Positions 45,113 through 54,032 of a stretch of 64,000 nucleotides of DNA are shown one piece after another. A program made the position numbers and the translations under genes. Origin of the DNA: CALEMW01 sp964343835 (GTDB taxonomy: Bacteria; Krumholzibacteriota; Krumholzibacteriia; LZORAL124-64-63); assembly GCA_964343835.1 (NCBI GenBank), contig CAYFKR010000018.1, positions 13,034-77,033 of the forward strand, read 5' to 3'. Below the pieces are notes generated by a model. It saw only the letters and a list, made by a program, of their open reading frames with translations, was not told where the DNA came from and made no database searches. Numbering within the stretch: position 1 is the stretch's first letter; every line of letters starts with the position of its first letter.

Positions 45113-48100
45113 CTACTTGATCAGCATCATCTTGTGGACCGCCTTGTGATCCCCGGAGGTCAGGCGGAGGTAGTACGTGCCGCTGGCCACGCGCTGGCCG
45201 CGACTGTTGCTGCCGTCCCAGGTCACGGTGTGGACCGCGGCCGGCATGTCTTCGTCCATGAGCACCTTCACCAGGCGACCGCTCACGTCGTAGATGCTGA
45301 GCTTGGTGCGGCCCGGCCGCGGCAGCTCGAACTTGACGTTGGTCGACGGGTTGAAGGGGTTCGGGTAGTTGGCGTGCAGCCTGAAGGCGCCCGGCACGTT
45401 CTCGCCCGGCTGATCCTCGTTGGCCACCACGCCGCTGTAGATCATGTGGATGCACCACTCGTTCAGCGTACCGGTGTCGGCACCGGCATTGTCGCTGATC
45501 GTCAGGGTCCAGTCGCCGTCGGTGGTCTCGCCCGCGAACAGGCCGAGGTCGCCGGAGGGCTCCAGATCACCCGGGTACCATCCGTAGATGTTGTCGGCGC
45601 TGCTGCCGGTGCGGTTGTGCAGGCGCACGGTCGTGCCGGCGGGCGAGGTCAGGTCGACGTACAGGTCGCCCTGCCACGTGTGGGTCACGTCCACGAAGAC
45701 CTCGATCTCGGAGACCGACGTGGTGCCGCCGAAGCCCAGATCCACGGTGATCACGTCGGACACGCCGGCGGGCGTGTTGTCCGGGATCGCCAGACCGGGC
45801 TGGCTGCAGGCGTCGTACTCGAGGGTCGCGGTCAGGACCATGTCCACGGTCGCGGTCTGGCCGTCGGCCAGCGTCACGTCCTGCTGCTGCGTACCCCAGC
45901 CGGGCTTGGAAGCGCGGATGGTGTACTCGCCGGCGAACAGGCCGGCCAGGGTGTAGGTACCATCGGCCGCGGTGGTGGTGGACCCGCCACCGGGGATGGC
46001 CTCGATCAGGATGCCCGCGTGGTTGGACTCGCCCTCGAGCAGGACCTGACCGTCCACGGCGGAGGTGCCGGCCTCGACGACCAGCAGCCAGTGCACGGCG
46101 TTCTCCAGGATGCCCGTGGCGCAGCTGCCGGGAAGGGCGCCGTAGTTGAAGCACATGAAGACGATCTGGCCACCCTCGGGCGCCGGGTTCGGATCGTAGG
46201 CGATCACGCTGGCGTCGGTCGGGTAGTCGGACCAGGTACCGATCATCACGGCGTCGGCGGTCGGGACCATGGCGTCCTGGTCACCGTAGCCGTTGTACGT
46301 GATGGGCGAGTTGTCCTCGACCATGTTCGGCGTGCTCATCACCGGATGGGTCGGCTCGGCGATCACGAAGTTGCCGCTCGAGTCGTGGTTCCAGTCGGTG
46401 GTGTGCATGACGCGCTCGGCGAAGGCGCCGGATCCGTAGTGGTCGTAACCGACCTCGCCGCCCTCCAGGATGATCTTGCCGCCGGCGTCGGCGTAGTTGA
46501 TCAGGGCCGTACGGATGGCCGCATCGGCCAGGGTGGTGATGTTGTCGGCGCAGGACACGATCACGATGTCGTAGAAGGCCCACGTCGCGGGATCGGTCGC
46601 GGCGACGTCCTCGAGGGTGACCGCGAAGCCGGCCAGCTCGAGAGCGCCCACCATCAGGTCGGCGGACTTGGCGCCGTCGGAGACGTAGCCGGGAGCGAGG
46701 AACTCGCCCTTCTCGTCCACCTTCTCGGGCACGACGCCCTTGACGCCGTTGTCGTTGATCACCAGCAGATCGCCGTTGGTCGGCTCGAGGACGAAGTCCT
46801 TCACGACCGTGGGCTCGGAGATCTCCATGGTGATGATCACCGGCACGTGCTGGTACGCGCGCACCATGACGTTGTAGTTGAAGTAGGGCAGCGAGGCGGT
46901 CGTGAACACGCCGGAGGCGTCGCTGACCGTCTCGGTGTAGAGGGACAGGTCGTCGCTGCGGAAGATCCGCACCACGCCACCCTCGATGGGATCGCCGGTC
47001 ACCGAGTCGTAGAGCGTGCCGGTGAGCACGCCGCTCGGGGCGGCGGTCAGGGCGAAGTCGTTGACGTTCGCGCCGTAGTTCACGAAGTACGGCATCTCGT
47101 AGTGCAGGTAGCCGAAGTAGTCCACGACCACGTCGTACTGCGCCACCAGGATGTCCTCACCGAAGTCGTAGGCGCCCGTGGCGTCGCACACGGCGCTGTA
47201 GGCCTCGATGCCGCCGGCATCGTACAGGCGGACGACCGCGCCGTCGGCGCCGGCGCCCGACGCCGTGACCGTACCGGTCAGGGTGCCGTAGGCCTCGATG
47301 ACGTCGAAGGACTCGGTGTAGATGTCGTACCCGCTCACCGCGATCACGCCCGTGATCTGGCCCAGATCGCCGGCGGTGATGGTCATCGACGCGGCGCCGG
47401 TGGTCATCTCGCTGCCGTCGGGCAGGAAGGCGTGCAGCGTGAACCCGGGCTCGGCGACCGTGGCGTTCAGGTCGGCGGGCAGGTTCAGCGGGAACATGTC
47501 GACCATGCCGATGCCCGTGGAGACGGACAGGTCCGGCGCGGTCATGGCCAGGGCGTTCACCGTCAGGGCCTCACGGAAGAGCTCGTAGGGCTCCGCCATG
47601 TCCTGGCCGACGATGTCGATGCTCGGGCCGTACGGGTAGTTCACGTTGACCACGGCGACGCCCATGGCGTCGGTCAGCACCGGCGTCGTGGCGTAGCCCA
47701 GGCCCTCGGCCCACACGCTCAGACCGACCACGGGGGTCACGCCGTCCTCACCGTAGACCGTGACGGTCACGTCGGTGGCGACGTTGGCGTCGATGGCCAT
47801 GGGGTCGATCAGGATGGTGGCCGGCACGATGACCGGGATGTCCGCCACGTAGGGCTCGTGGTTCTGGGCGGTGACGACCAGCTTGGCGGTGCCGGGCACC
47901 AGCACGCCGTCGATGGGCAGGGCCAGGCGGCCGCTGGCCGGGATGGCGCCGGACGCGAAGATCTGGCCGCCCTGGGTCAGGCCGACGTAGCTGCCGGGGG
48001 CGCCGTCGATGACGAGGTCCGGCGAGTTGGTGAACACGGGCAGGTGGCTGACCGGGTTGACGGCCGGCATGCCCATGTAGGTGCTCAGGCTCGGGTCGCC

Positions 48101-49888
48101 CAGCAGGTTGTAGATGTTCCAGTAGTAGGTCTCACGGCTGGAACCGGCCTCGGTCACGGCCATGTTGCCGCTGAAGACCACGGCGTCGTTGGTCACGTAC
48201 CACTGGGCCGGGGCCTCGCCGTGGTCGTGGAACACGCCGTCGTAGACGCCGATGCCCGTGCTCTCCACCGGGTAGGCGGAGCCGTCGATCTCGGCGCTGG
48301 GGTGGAAGCCCACGCCCCACCAGTAGTCCTCGTCCCAGTAGGTCGAGTTGGAGCCGCCGATGTAGCCGATGGCGCCCTTGCTGTCGGCGCGCAGGAACGT
48401 CTCGCCGAAGCACTCGCCGTAGTCGTAGGTCGACGTCAGGCAGCAGTTGCCGACGGCCAGGAAGTACTTGCCGTCGTTCATCAGGCCGTTGATGTCGGAC
48501 TAGGTGAACGCCGGGTCCGACCAGCTGGTCTGGCTGCCGTGGGCGGTGTAGTTGATGAAGGCGACGCCGTCGCTGGCGTGGCCGACGATCTCGGCCGGGG
48601 CGCCGGCGGCGTCCGAGGCCGGGTACAGGTACGTGAAGCTGTTGATGCCGTGGGCGGCGTTGAAGTAGTGCTCCGTACCGTAGTTGATCTGACCGTTGCC
48701 GTGGGTGGGGGCGAAGCCCGCGTCCACGCCGGCCGTCATGATGACGTTGCCCAGGTAGCTGGGGTCGGCCATCGTGAACTGGTCGTAGGTCATGGTCTTG
48801 TCGATCTGGGCCTGGAGCTGCGCGAGGTTCGTGCAGCTGAAGCGGCCGTAGTACATGTCCGGGTACAGATCGCCGTCGACGGCGCAGTACGGACGGTCGG
48901 TGGCGTCGCCGCCCTCGAAGAACGTGGGCATCTGGGCCACGTCGCCGATGAAGAGCACGAAGCTCGGCGCCGGCTGCTCGGGCGTGGCGGCGTTGTACAG
49001 GCCGTGCAGGTAGGCCTGGATCGACGTGGTCGTCGAGCCCACCTCGGGCGTGCCGGTCACGGCCAGGATGGTGTTGAAGCCGCGCTCGGTCTTCCAGTTG
49101 ACGAAGTCCGTCAGGGCGTACTGGAACTCGGGCGGGGTCACGATGACCATCGTCACCGGGTTCTTGACCAGGTCGGGATAGTCGATGTGGTTGGCGCGGG
49201 AGCCGGCCAGGTTGTCCAGCACGGGAGCGAAGAAGGGGCTCCAGGTGCGGGCCAGCATGTCGTACTCGGCGGCGGGGTCGGCGCCGTCGAAGACCACGCG
49301 GAACTCGATCTCGTCATGCACGATCAGTTCGCCGGTCTCGGGCAGGTACTCCACCGGGGAGACCTCGCAGCGGGCCATGGTGCGCGAACGCATCTGGCCG
49401 AGGACCTCCACCCGCACCAGTTCCTGCGACACGTCGCCGGCGTAGGCGGCGCGGTCGTAGTGGAACGGCAGGTTCTCGAGGTCGGCGCTCTTGGAGACGG
49501 AAGGCTGGTGGGGGAACAGCGGGGTGTCGATGCCGAAGTCGGCCAGACGCACCACGCGACGGGAGGCCGAAACGACCTCGACGCGGGCGTCGGCGCCGAA
49601 GGGCACCTCGACCAGGCGGTTCATCATGGGCAGCTCGGGGCTGCCGTCCACCATGGAGGTGTGGAACCCGGGGATGGTGATCCGGGTGAAGTCGCCGGCG
49701 GGCGTGGTGACGTCCATGGCCGAAAGCTCGGAGATGCCCACCCGGAAGGTGAGGGCATCGGCCCGGGTTTCGACCAGGTCGAGCGCCGTGCGGTCGGCCT
49801 GCAGGGGAACCGTCTGGTTCGCGCCGAGCGCCGTGGAGGCGAACAGTGCGGTCAGGACCAGAGCGACCATCACAAACGTGCGTTTCAT
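45113..49888 (-). pseudogene. Gingipain-type C25 cysteine protease with in-frame UAG between catalytic His and Cys
   Basis: One continuous frame of 1592 codons from ATG 49888 (AAGGAAGG upstream, signal peptide MKRTFVMVALVLTALFASTALG), interrupted only by TAG at 48502-48500 (codon 463). The catalytic His450 (YTAHGSQTSW) lies before it and Cys483 (AVGNCCLTSTYDYGECFGE) after it. The His-Cys spacing of 33 equals that of RgpB (His211, Cys244), so one sense codon was replaced with no other change. After the protease come its Ig-like domain (ANNGSY-type region near DGAPGSYVGLTQGG), carboxypeptidase-regulatory-like repeats, a GATase-like segment (LLVINDNGVKGVVPEKV), a proprotein-convertase P-domain (~1366-1485, GDLYVDLTSPAGTTVRLHN) and a FlgD-like tail ending KMMLIK. 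Without read-through both halves are inactive. TAG is a normal stop in at least nine other genes here, so recoding is unlikely; a nonsense mutation or base error is more probable. Confidence 0.88.
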
Positions 49889-50203
49889 GGGCCTTCCTTT
49901 CTCCGACGGAAACCGGCGCCAGGGCATGACGGCGCAGATCCGTGGCCGGAACACATGGTGCGGACGTTGGGTGCAATCCCCCCCTTGCCGCAATCTGGGT
50001 TGTGGAATGACGGGGAACCCGAGTGTATCACACCACAAATTTTGACGACATGGAAATTTCAGAAACCGCACGAAGCCTCATATTATGATTTTGATTTGCA
50101 TTATCACTGTTGCGCGATGGATTGACTGTTCCATATCGTTCATTTACACTGGTCCGAACGCTCATACCCCCGCTCAACCTTGAACCCAAGGTTCCGGTCA
50201 CCC
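49889..50203. other. Divergent intergenic region, AT-rich island
   Basis: 315 bp between the divergent C25 and PEGA/Omp28 genes. Roughly 50030-50160 is strikingly A/T rich for this genome (ATATTATGATTTTGATTTGC and similar). It contains the rightward promoter listed separately and, leftward, a possible extended -10 TGTGATACACT (complement of ~50020-50030). No small gene or RNA was recognised. Confidence 0.6.
50122..50150 (+). promoter_or_regulatory. Predicted sigma70-type promoter of the PEGA/Omp28 unit
   Basis: TTGACT (50122-50127), exactly 17 bp, TACACT (50145-50150), 54 bp before ATG 50204. Confidence 0.65.
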
Positions 50204-51910
50204 ATGAGGAACACCCTGCTCTTCGCCCTGGGGGCGCTGCTGCTCCCCGTCCTGTTCGCGTCCTGTGGTCGCGAGGCGCCCGTGGGCACCCTCGAGGTCG
50301 TGTCCGAGCCTGCCGGAGCGTCCGTGCAGATCCTGGACGACTCCGGCGCCAAGACATCTCCCGAGCTCCTGACCACCCCCGTGTCGCGGACCCTGCCCAC
50401 CGGCCGCTACCGCGTGGTCGTGACCATGGACGGCCACCTGGTCACCCCGTCCGAGCGCGTGGTGCAGGTGACGCCGGCGCGGCTGACCCGGGCCGAGTTC
50501 ACGCTGGCCAGCCTCGGCACCCTGACGGTGGACTCCGACCCCGCCGGCGCCGCCGTGTGGATCGACGGCGAGGACACGGGCGAAGTCACTCCCAACGAGT
50601 TCGTGCTGGTGGAGGGCGACCACCTGGTGGAGGTGCGCCTGGATGGCCACGTGATCGGCGACGGCCCCTCGACGGTGACCGTGGACGGCGACGAGCCCCA
50701 GACCGCCGACTACGAGCTGCTGCCTTCGGGATGGCTGTCGGTGACGTCCGACCCGGCCGGGGCCGACGTGCTCATCGACGGCGAGGCCTCGGGCTCCGTG
50801 ACCCCGGCGCTGATGGAAGTGGCCGCGGGCGAGCGCGTGGTCGCAGTGAGCCGGACCGGGTGGATCGCATCGCCGGAGGAGCTGGCGGTGAGCGTCGCCG
50901 TGGGCGACACCTCGACCGCCGCCTTCACCCTGGTGGCCGAGGGGACGCTGGGCGACCTGGTCGTCACCTCGATCCCCGCCGGCGCCGCCATCGTGCTGGA
51001 CGGCGAGGAGACCGGCGAGGTCACGCCCTTCACGTTCAGCCTGACGCCCGTGTCCCACGCGGTGTCGGTGCACAGGGCCGGCTTCCACCCCGCCGACGCC
51101 GTGGACGTGACGGTCGCGGCGGGCGGATCGACCCCCGCCGACTTCACCCTGCAGGCCGCCAAGATCGCCCTGATGGAAACGGTGTCCGGCGTGAACTGCG
51201 TAGGCTGCCCCGCCATGAACACGATGCTGGAGAACGTGGAGGCCGTGCACGGCCCCGACGCCCTGCTGGGCATCAAGTACAGCATGCCCATCGGCGGCAG
51301 CGACATCCACTACGAGGCCAACCCGACCGTGCTGCAGGCCCGCCTCACCGAGTACCAGTCCAACTCGGCCTGGGACTGGGCCGCCCCGACCCTGTTCTTC
51401 GACGGCAACCTGGAGACGCCGCCCCACGGGTATCCCGCCATCGGCGACATGATGACGCTGATGGACACGGCCCTGGCCACCGACCCCGGCTTCGCCGTCG
51501 AGGTCCACGTGGCCGACTGGGACGCCGACCCCCTCCAGGTGACCATCGACCTGATCCCCACCCGCGAGGTGACCGGCGCCGACGCCGTGCTGCACTTCGC
51601 CGTGGTGGAGAGCCCCGTGCTCTACGACACGCCCCCCGGCGACTACGGCGAGACCGAGTTCCACTGGGTCTGCCGCGAGTTCGGCCAGGTGGACGCCTCC
51701 CCGCTGCCGGTGTCGCCCGCCGCGTCCGGACACTTCGAGGTCTCGTTCCCGAAGCAGGCCAACTGGACCGGCTTCGTGCATGAAAACCTCTGGGCCGTCG
51801 CCTTCGTGCAGGACGCCTCGACGTTCGAGGTGCTGCAGGCCGGCGCCCTGGTCCCCGCCTCTCACCATCACGCCCAATCCCTCGTGCACCCCGAGAGGAG
51901 CCAGCAGTGA
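50204..51910 (+). CDS. Lipoprotein with four PEGA domains and Omp28-like C-terminal domain
   Basis: A 568-residue lipoprotein; the signal peptide ends in FASCGRE. Four PEGA repeats follow, each of the form GxLxVxSxPAGAxVxxDGExTGEVTP (starting near residues 28, 104, 178 and 253). These are small surface beta-domains. From ~325 on it matches the Omp28 type: LMETVSGVNCVGCPAMNTML (Cys332/Cys335 in a CxxC), HGPDALLGIKYSMPIGGSD and PTLFFDGNLE, a thioredoxin-like fold. It ends with a His cluster (ASHHHAQSLVHPE). ATG 50204 precedes the signal peptide; a TTG at 50180 is in frame but less likely. The stop overlaps the next start (GTGA), and the next protein has the same Omp28 domain. Confidence 0.82.
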   Translation: MRNTLLFALGALLLPVLFASCGREAPVGTLEVVSEPAGASVQILDDSGAKTSPELLTTPVSRTLPTGRYRVVVTMDGHLVTPSERVVQVTPARLTRAEFTLASLGTLTVDSDPAGAAVWIDGEDTGEVTPNEFVLVEGDHLVEVRLDGHVIGDGPSTVTVDGDEPQTADYELLPSGWLSVTSDPAGADVLIDGEASGSVTPALMEVAAGERVVAVSRTGWIASPEELAVSVAVGDTSTAAFTLVAEGTLGDLVVTSIPAGAAIVLDGEETGEVTPFTFSLTPVSHAVSVHRAGFHPADAVDVTVAAGGSTPADFTLQAAKIALMETVSGVNCVGCPAMNTMLENVEAVHGPDALLGIKYSMPIGGSDIHYEANPTVLQARLTEYQSNSAWDWAAPTLFFDGNLETPPHGYPAIGDMMTLMDTALATDPGFAVEVHVADWDADPLQVTIDLIPTREVTGADAVLHFAVVESPVLYDTPPGDYGETEFHWVCREFGQVDASPLPVSPAASGHFEVSFPKQANWTGFVHENLWAVAFVQDASTFEVLQAGALVPASHHHAQSLVHPERSQQ

Positions 51911-53967
51911 AGCGCATCCCGACCATCCTGACGATCGTGGCCGTCGTGGCCCTAGCGACCGCCGCCTTCGGAGCCATCGCGCCCCGGACGGTGCTGGTGG
52001 AGACCTTCACCAACGTGAGCTGCGCGGGCTGCGCGCCGGCCAACACGGTCACGAAGCAGTACATGGACGACCACGGCACCGACGAGGTCGTGAACGTGCA
52101 GTACCACGTGAACTGGCCCCATCCCGCCGACCCCTACTACCTGCCGGCCCCCACGGACATCACGGGCCGGGCCATGGCGTACATGATCGCCAACGCCCCC
52201 GACCTGATCACCGACGGCGTCAACACGCCCTCGCCGGCCGACTACGCCGCCATGGACGCGGCGGTGCAGGCCCGCCTGGCCCTCGCGTCGACGGTGCGGC
52301 TGGACGTGTCGCAGACGCGGGTCGGCCTGGACGTGGACGTGGACGTGAGCGTGGAGGCCGTGGGTCCCGTGGACGGTTCCCAGCTCAAGCTGCGCGTGGC
52401 CCTGGTGGAGGTCTGGGACGAGACCGTCCCCGCGCCGGGCAGCAACGGCGAGACCGAGTTCCACAACACCGTGCGGGGCATGCTTCCGGACCACGACGGC
52501 ACCACCATCGTGATCGCCGAGGGGCAGACCGTCTCCCACCAGTTCTCCACCACCCTGGACGCCGCCTGGGCCGACACCGACATCGAGGTCGTGGCCTGGC
52601 TCCAGGACGACGCCACCCGCGAGGTCCTGCAGACCGCCACCACCATCCCGGCCGATCCCTACGCCGCGGCGTTCTACGCCGAGCGATTCGGCGCCGTGAC
52701 CCCGGCGGGCGTGCTCACTCCCCTCGACTCGTATCTGGAGAACACCGGCAGCTCCGCCGACACCTACGACGTGGTGCTCACCAAGAGCGTGCCCGCGGGC
52801 TGGAGCGTGTCGGCCTGCGCCGGCGCCGTGTGCTACCCGCCCTGGATCACGTCGTTCAGCGTGACCCTGCAGCCGGGCGAGTCGGTTCACCTGGCCCTGG
52901 ACGTGACCCCCGACACCGGCCCCTCCGAGGGCGTGATGACCCTGACCGCCACGAGCCAAGGCGATCCCTCCCTGGTGCTGAGCCACGACTTCGCCGCCCT
53001 GGCCCCCGGCACCGACGTGCTGTTCGTGGACGCCGACGGCGGCTACGCCTACGAGGCCTACTTCACCGACGCCCTGACCACCGCCGGCGCCACCCACCAG
53101 ACCTGGGACCGCGCCGCCCTCGGCCACCTGACCATCGACGACCTGGCCCACTACCCGGCCGTGGTCTGGAACGCGGACCTGATCAGCCCCGCGCTGCAGG
53201 ACGTGGACATGGACGTGCTGACCGCCTACCTGGACCAGCAGGGCGACCTGCTGCTCAGCGGCCAGGACATCGCGTTCCACCTGGCCAACCCGTCGAGCCC
53301 CTACCACACGCCGGAGAGCCAGGCCTGGTACGAGGACGTCACCGGAGCCTCCTTCGACTCCGACGACAGCCACGACACCGGTCTGGTGGGCGTGACGGGC
53401 GACCCCATCGGGGACGGCCACCTGTTCAACATCGCCGGCGGCAGCGGGGCCAACAACCAGGGCTACCCCGATGTGCTGATCCCGGCGGCCAACGCCCGCG
53501 CCGTGCTGGAGTACTCCCCGGGCGAGGCGGCCGCCGTGCGCTACCTGCGCAACGAGGCCCACATCGTGACCCTGGGCTTCGGGTTCGAGGGCATCGACAC
53601 CGCCGCCCACCGCACCGACTTCATGGCCGACGTGCTGGCCTGGTTCGCCGTGAACGGGCCGACCGGCGTGGACCAGACGCCGGGCCTCGTCGCCCTGTCG
53701 CGCGTGACCGCCAGCCCGAACCCGTTCAACCCGTCCACCGAGGTGGCCTTCGCCCTCGGCGAGGGCGCTCTGGTGCGGGTGGACGTGCACGACCTGCAGG
53801 GCCGTCTGGTGCGGAGCCTGTGGAACGGCCGCCTCGAGGCCGGCGCCCACGCCCTGCCCTGGAACGGGCGCGACTCCGGTGGCGCCACCGTGGCCAGCGG
53901 CGCCTACCTGGCCCGCGTCCGCACCGGCGACGACGTGCGCACCGTGAAGCTGCTGCTCGCCAAGTAG
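51907..53967 (+). CDS. Secreted Omp28-like thioredoxin-fold protein with FlgD-like tail
   Basis: A 686-residue exported protein starting at GTG 51907 (AGAGGAG upstream) inside the previous stop. Signal peptide MKRIPTILTIVAVVALATAAFG. The Omp28 domain begins at once: VLVETFTNVSCAGCAPANTV with Cys39/Cys42 in CxxC, VNVQYHVNWPHPADPYY, and TITDGVN-like LITDGVNTPSPADY. It then has an Ig-like alpha-galactosidase-NEW3-type sandwich (AGWSVSACAGAVCYPPW, LQPGESVHLALDVTPDTG) and a GATase-like segment (DVLFVDADGGYAYEAYFTDAL, LLLSGQDIAFHL). The FlgD-like tail (ASPNPFNPSTEVAFALG) ends KLLLAK. Probably cell-surface or outer-membrane associated; whether the CxxC is redox-active is unknown. Confidence 0.82.
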   Translation: MKRIPTILTIVAVVALATAAFGAIAPRTVLVETFTNVSCAGCAPANTVTKQYMDDHGTDEVVNVQYHVNWPHPADPYYLPAPTDITGRAMAYMIANAPDLITDGVNTPSPADYAAMDAAVQARLALASTVRLDVSQTRVGLDVDVDVSVEAVGPVDGSQLKLRVALVEVWDETVPAPGSNGETEFHNTVRGMLPDHDGTTIVIAEGQTVSHQFSTTLDAAWADTDIEVVAWLQDDATREVLQTATTIPADPYAAAFYAERFGAVTPAGVLTPLDSYLENTGSSADTYDVVLTKSVPAGWSVSACAGAVCYPPWITSFSVTLQPGESVHLALDVTPDTGPSEGVMTLTATSQGDPSLVLSHDFAALAPGTDVLFVDADGGYAYEAYFTDALTTAGATHQTWDRAALGHLTIDDLAHYPAVVWNADLISPALQDVDMDVLTAYLDQQGDLLLSGQDIAFHLANPSSPYHTPESQAWYEDVTGASFDSDDSHDTGLVGVTGDPIGDGHLFNIAGGSGANNQGYPDVLIPAANARAVLEYSPGEAAAVRYLRNEAHIVTLGFGFEGIDTAAHRTDFMADVLAWFAVNGPTGVDQTPGLVALSRVTASPNPFNPSTEVAFALGEGALVRVDVHDLQGRLVRSLWNGRLEAGAHALPWNGRDSGGATVASGAYLARVRTGDDVRTVKLLLAK

Positions 53968-53981
53968 GCTGAAACAGATCC

Positions 53982-54005
53982 GGGGGCCGCGCCGCGGCCC
54001 CCTTT
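53982..54005 (+). terminator. Terminator-like hairpin before the TlpA-barrel gene
   Basis: A 9-bp stem GGGGGCCGC/GCGGCCCCC (53982-53990 and 53994-54002), 3-nt loop, then TTT. It separates the Omp28 pair from the next gene, or attenuates between them. Confidence 0.75.
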
Positions 54006-54032
54006 CCCAACGACCCACCGGGAGCCCGATCC

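Noticed and set aside
48500..48502. UAG as a pyrrolysine codon or evidence of a different genetic code
   Set aside because: TAG is the ordinary stop of many genes here (deaminase-like amidohydrolase, arsC, DUF4340 protein, ssnA, ygeW, ThrC-like enzyme, fadA, fadE, SQR-like protein, Omp28-FlgD protein), so genome-wide reassignment is excluded; gingipains have no known Pyl at this place.
45134..50125. Very long open frame on the strand opposite the C25 protease
   Set aside because: High-GC coding DNA with few T/A third positions creates long antisense frames; the translation is low-complexity (Val/Gly/His/Arg-rich) and has no domain, while the minus strand encodes a clear protease.
50180..50203. 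TTG start at 50180 for the PEGA lipoprotein
   Set aside because: It would add eight residues before the signal peptide without a better ribosome site; ATG 50204 directly precedes the lipoprotein signal.
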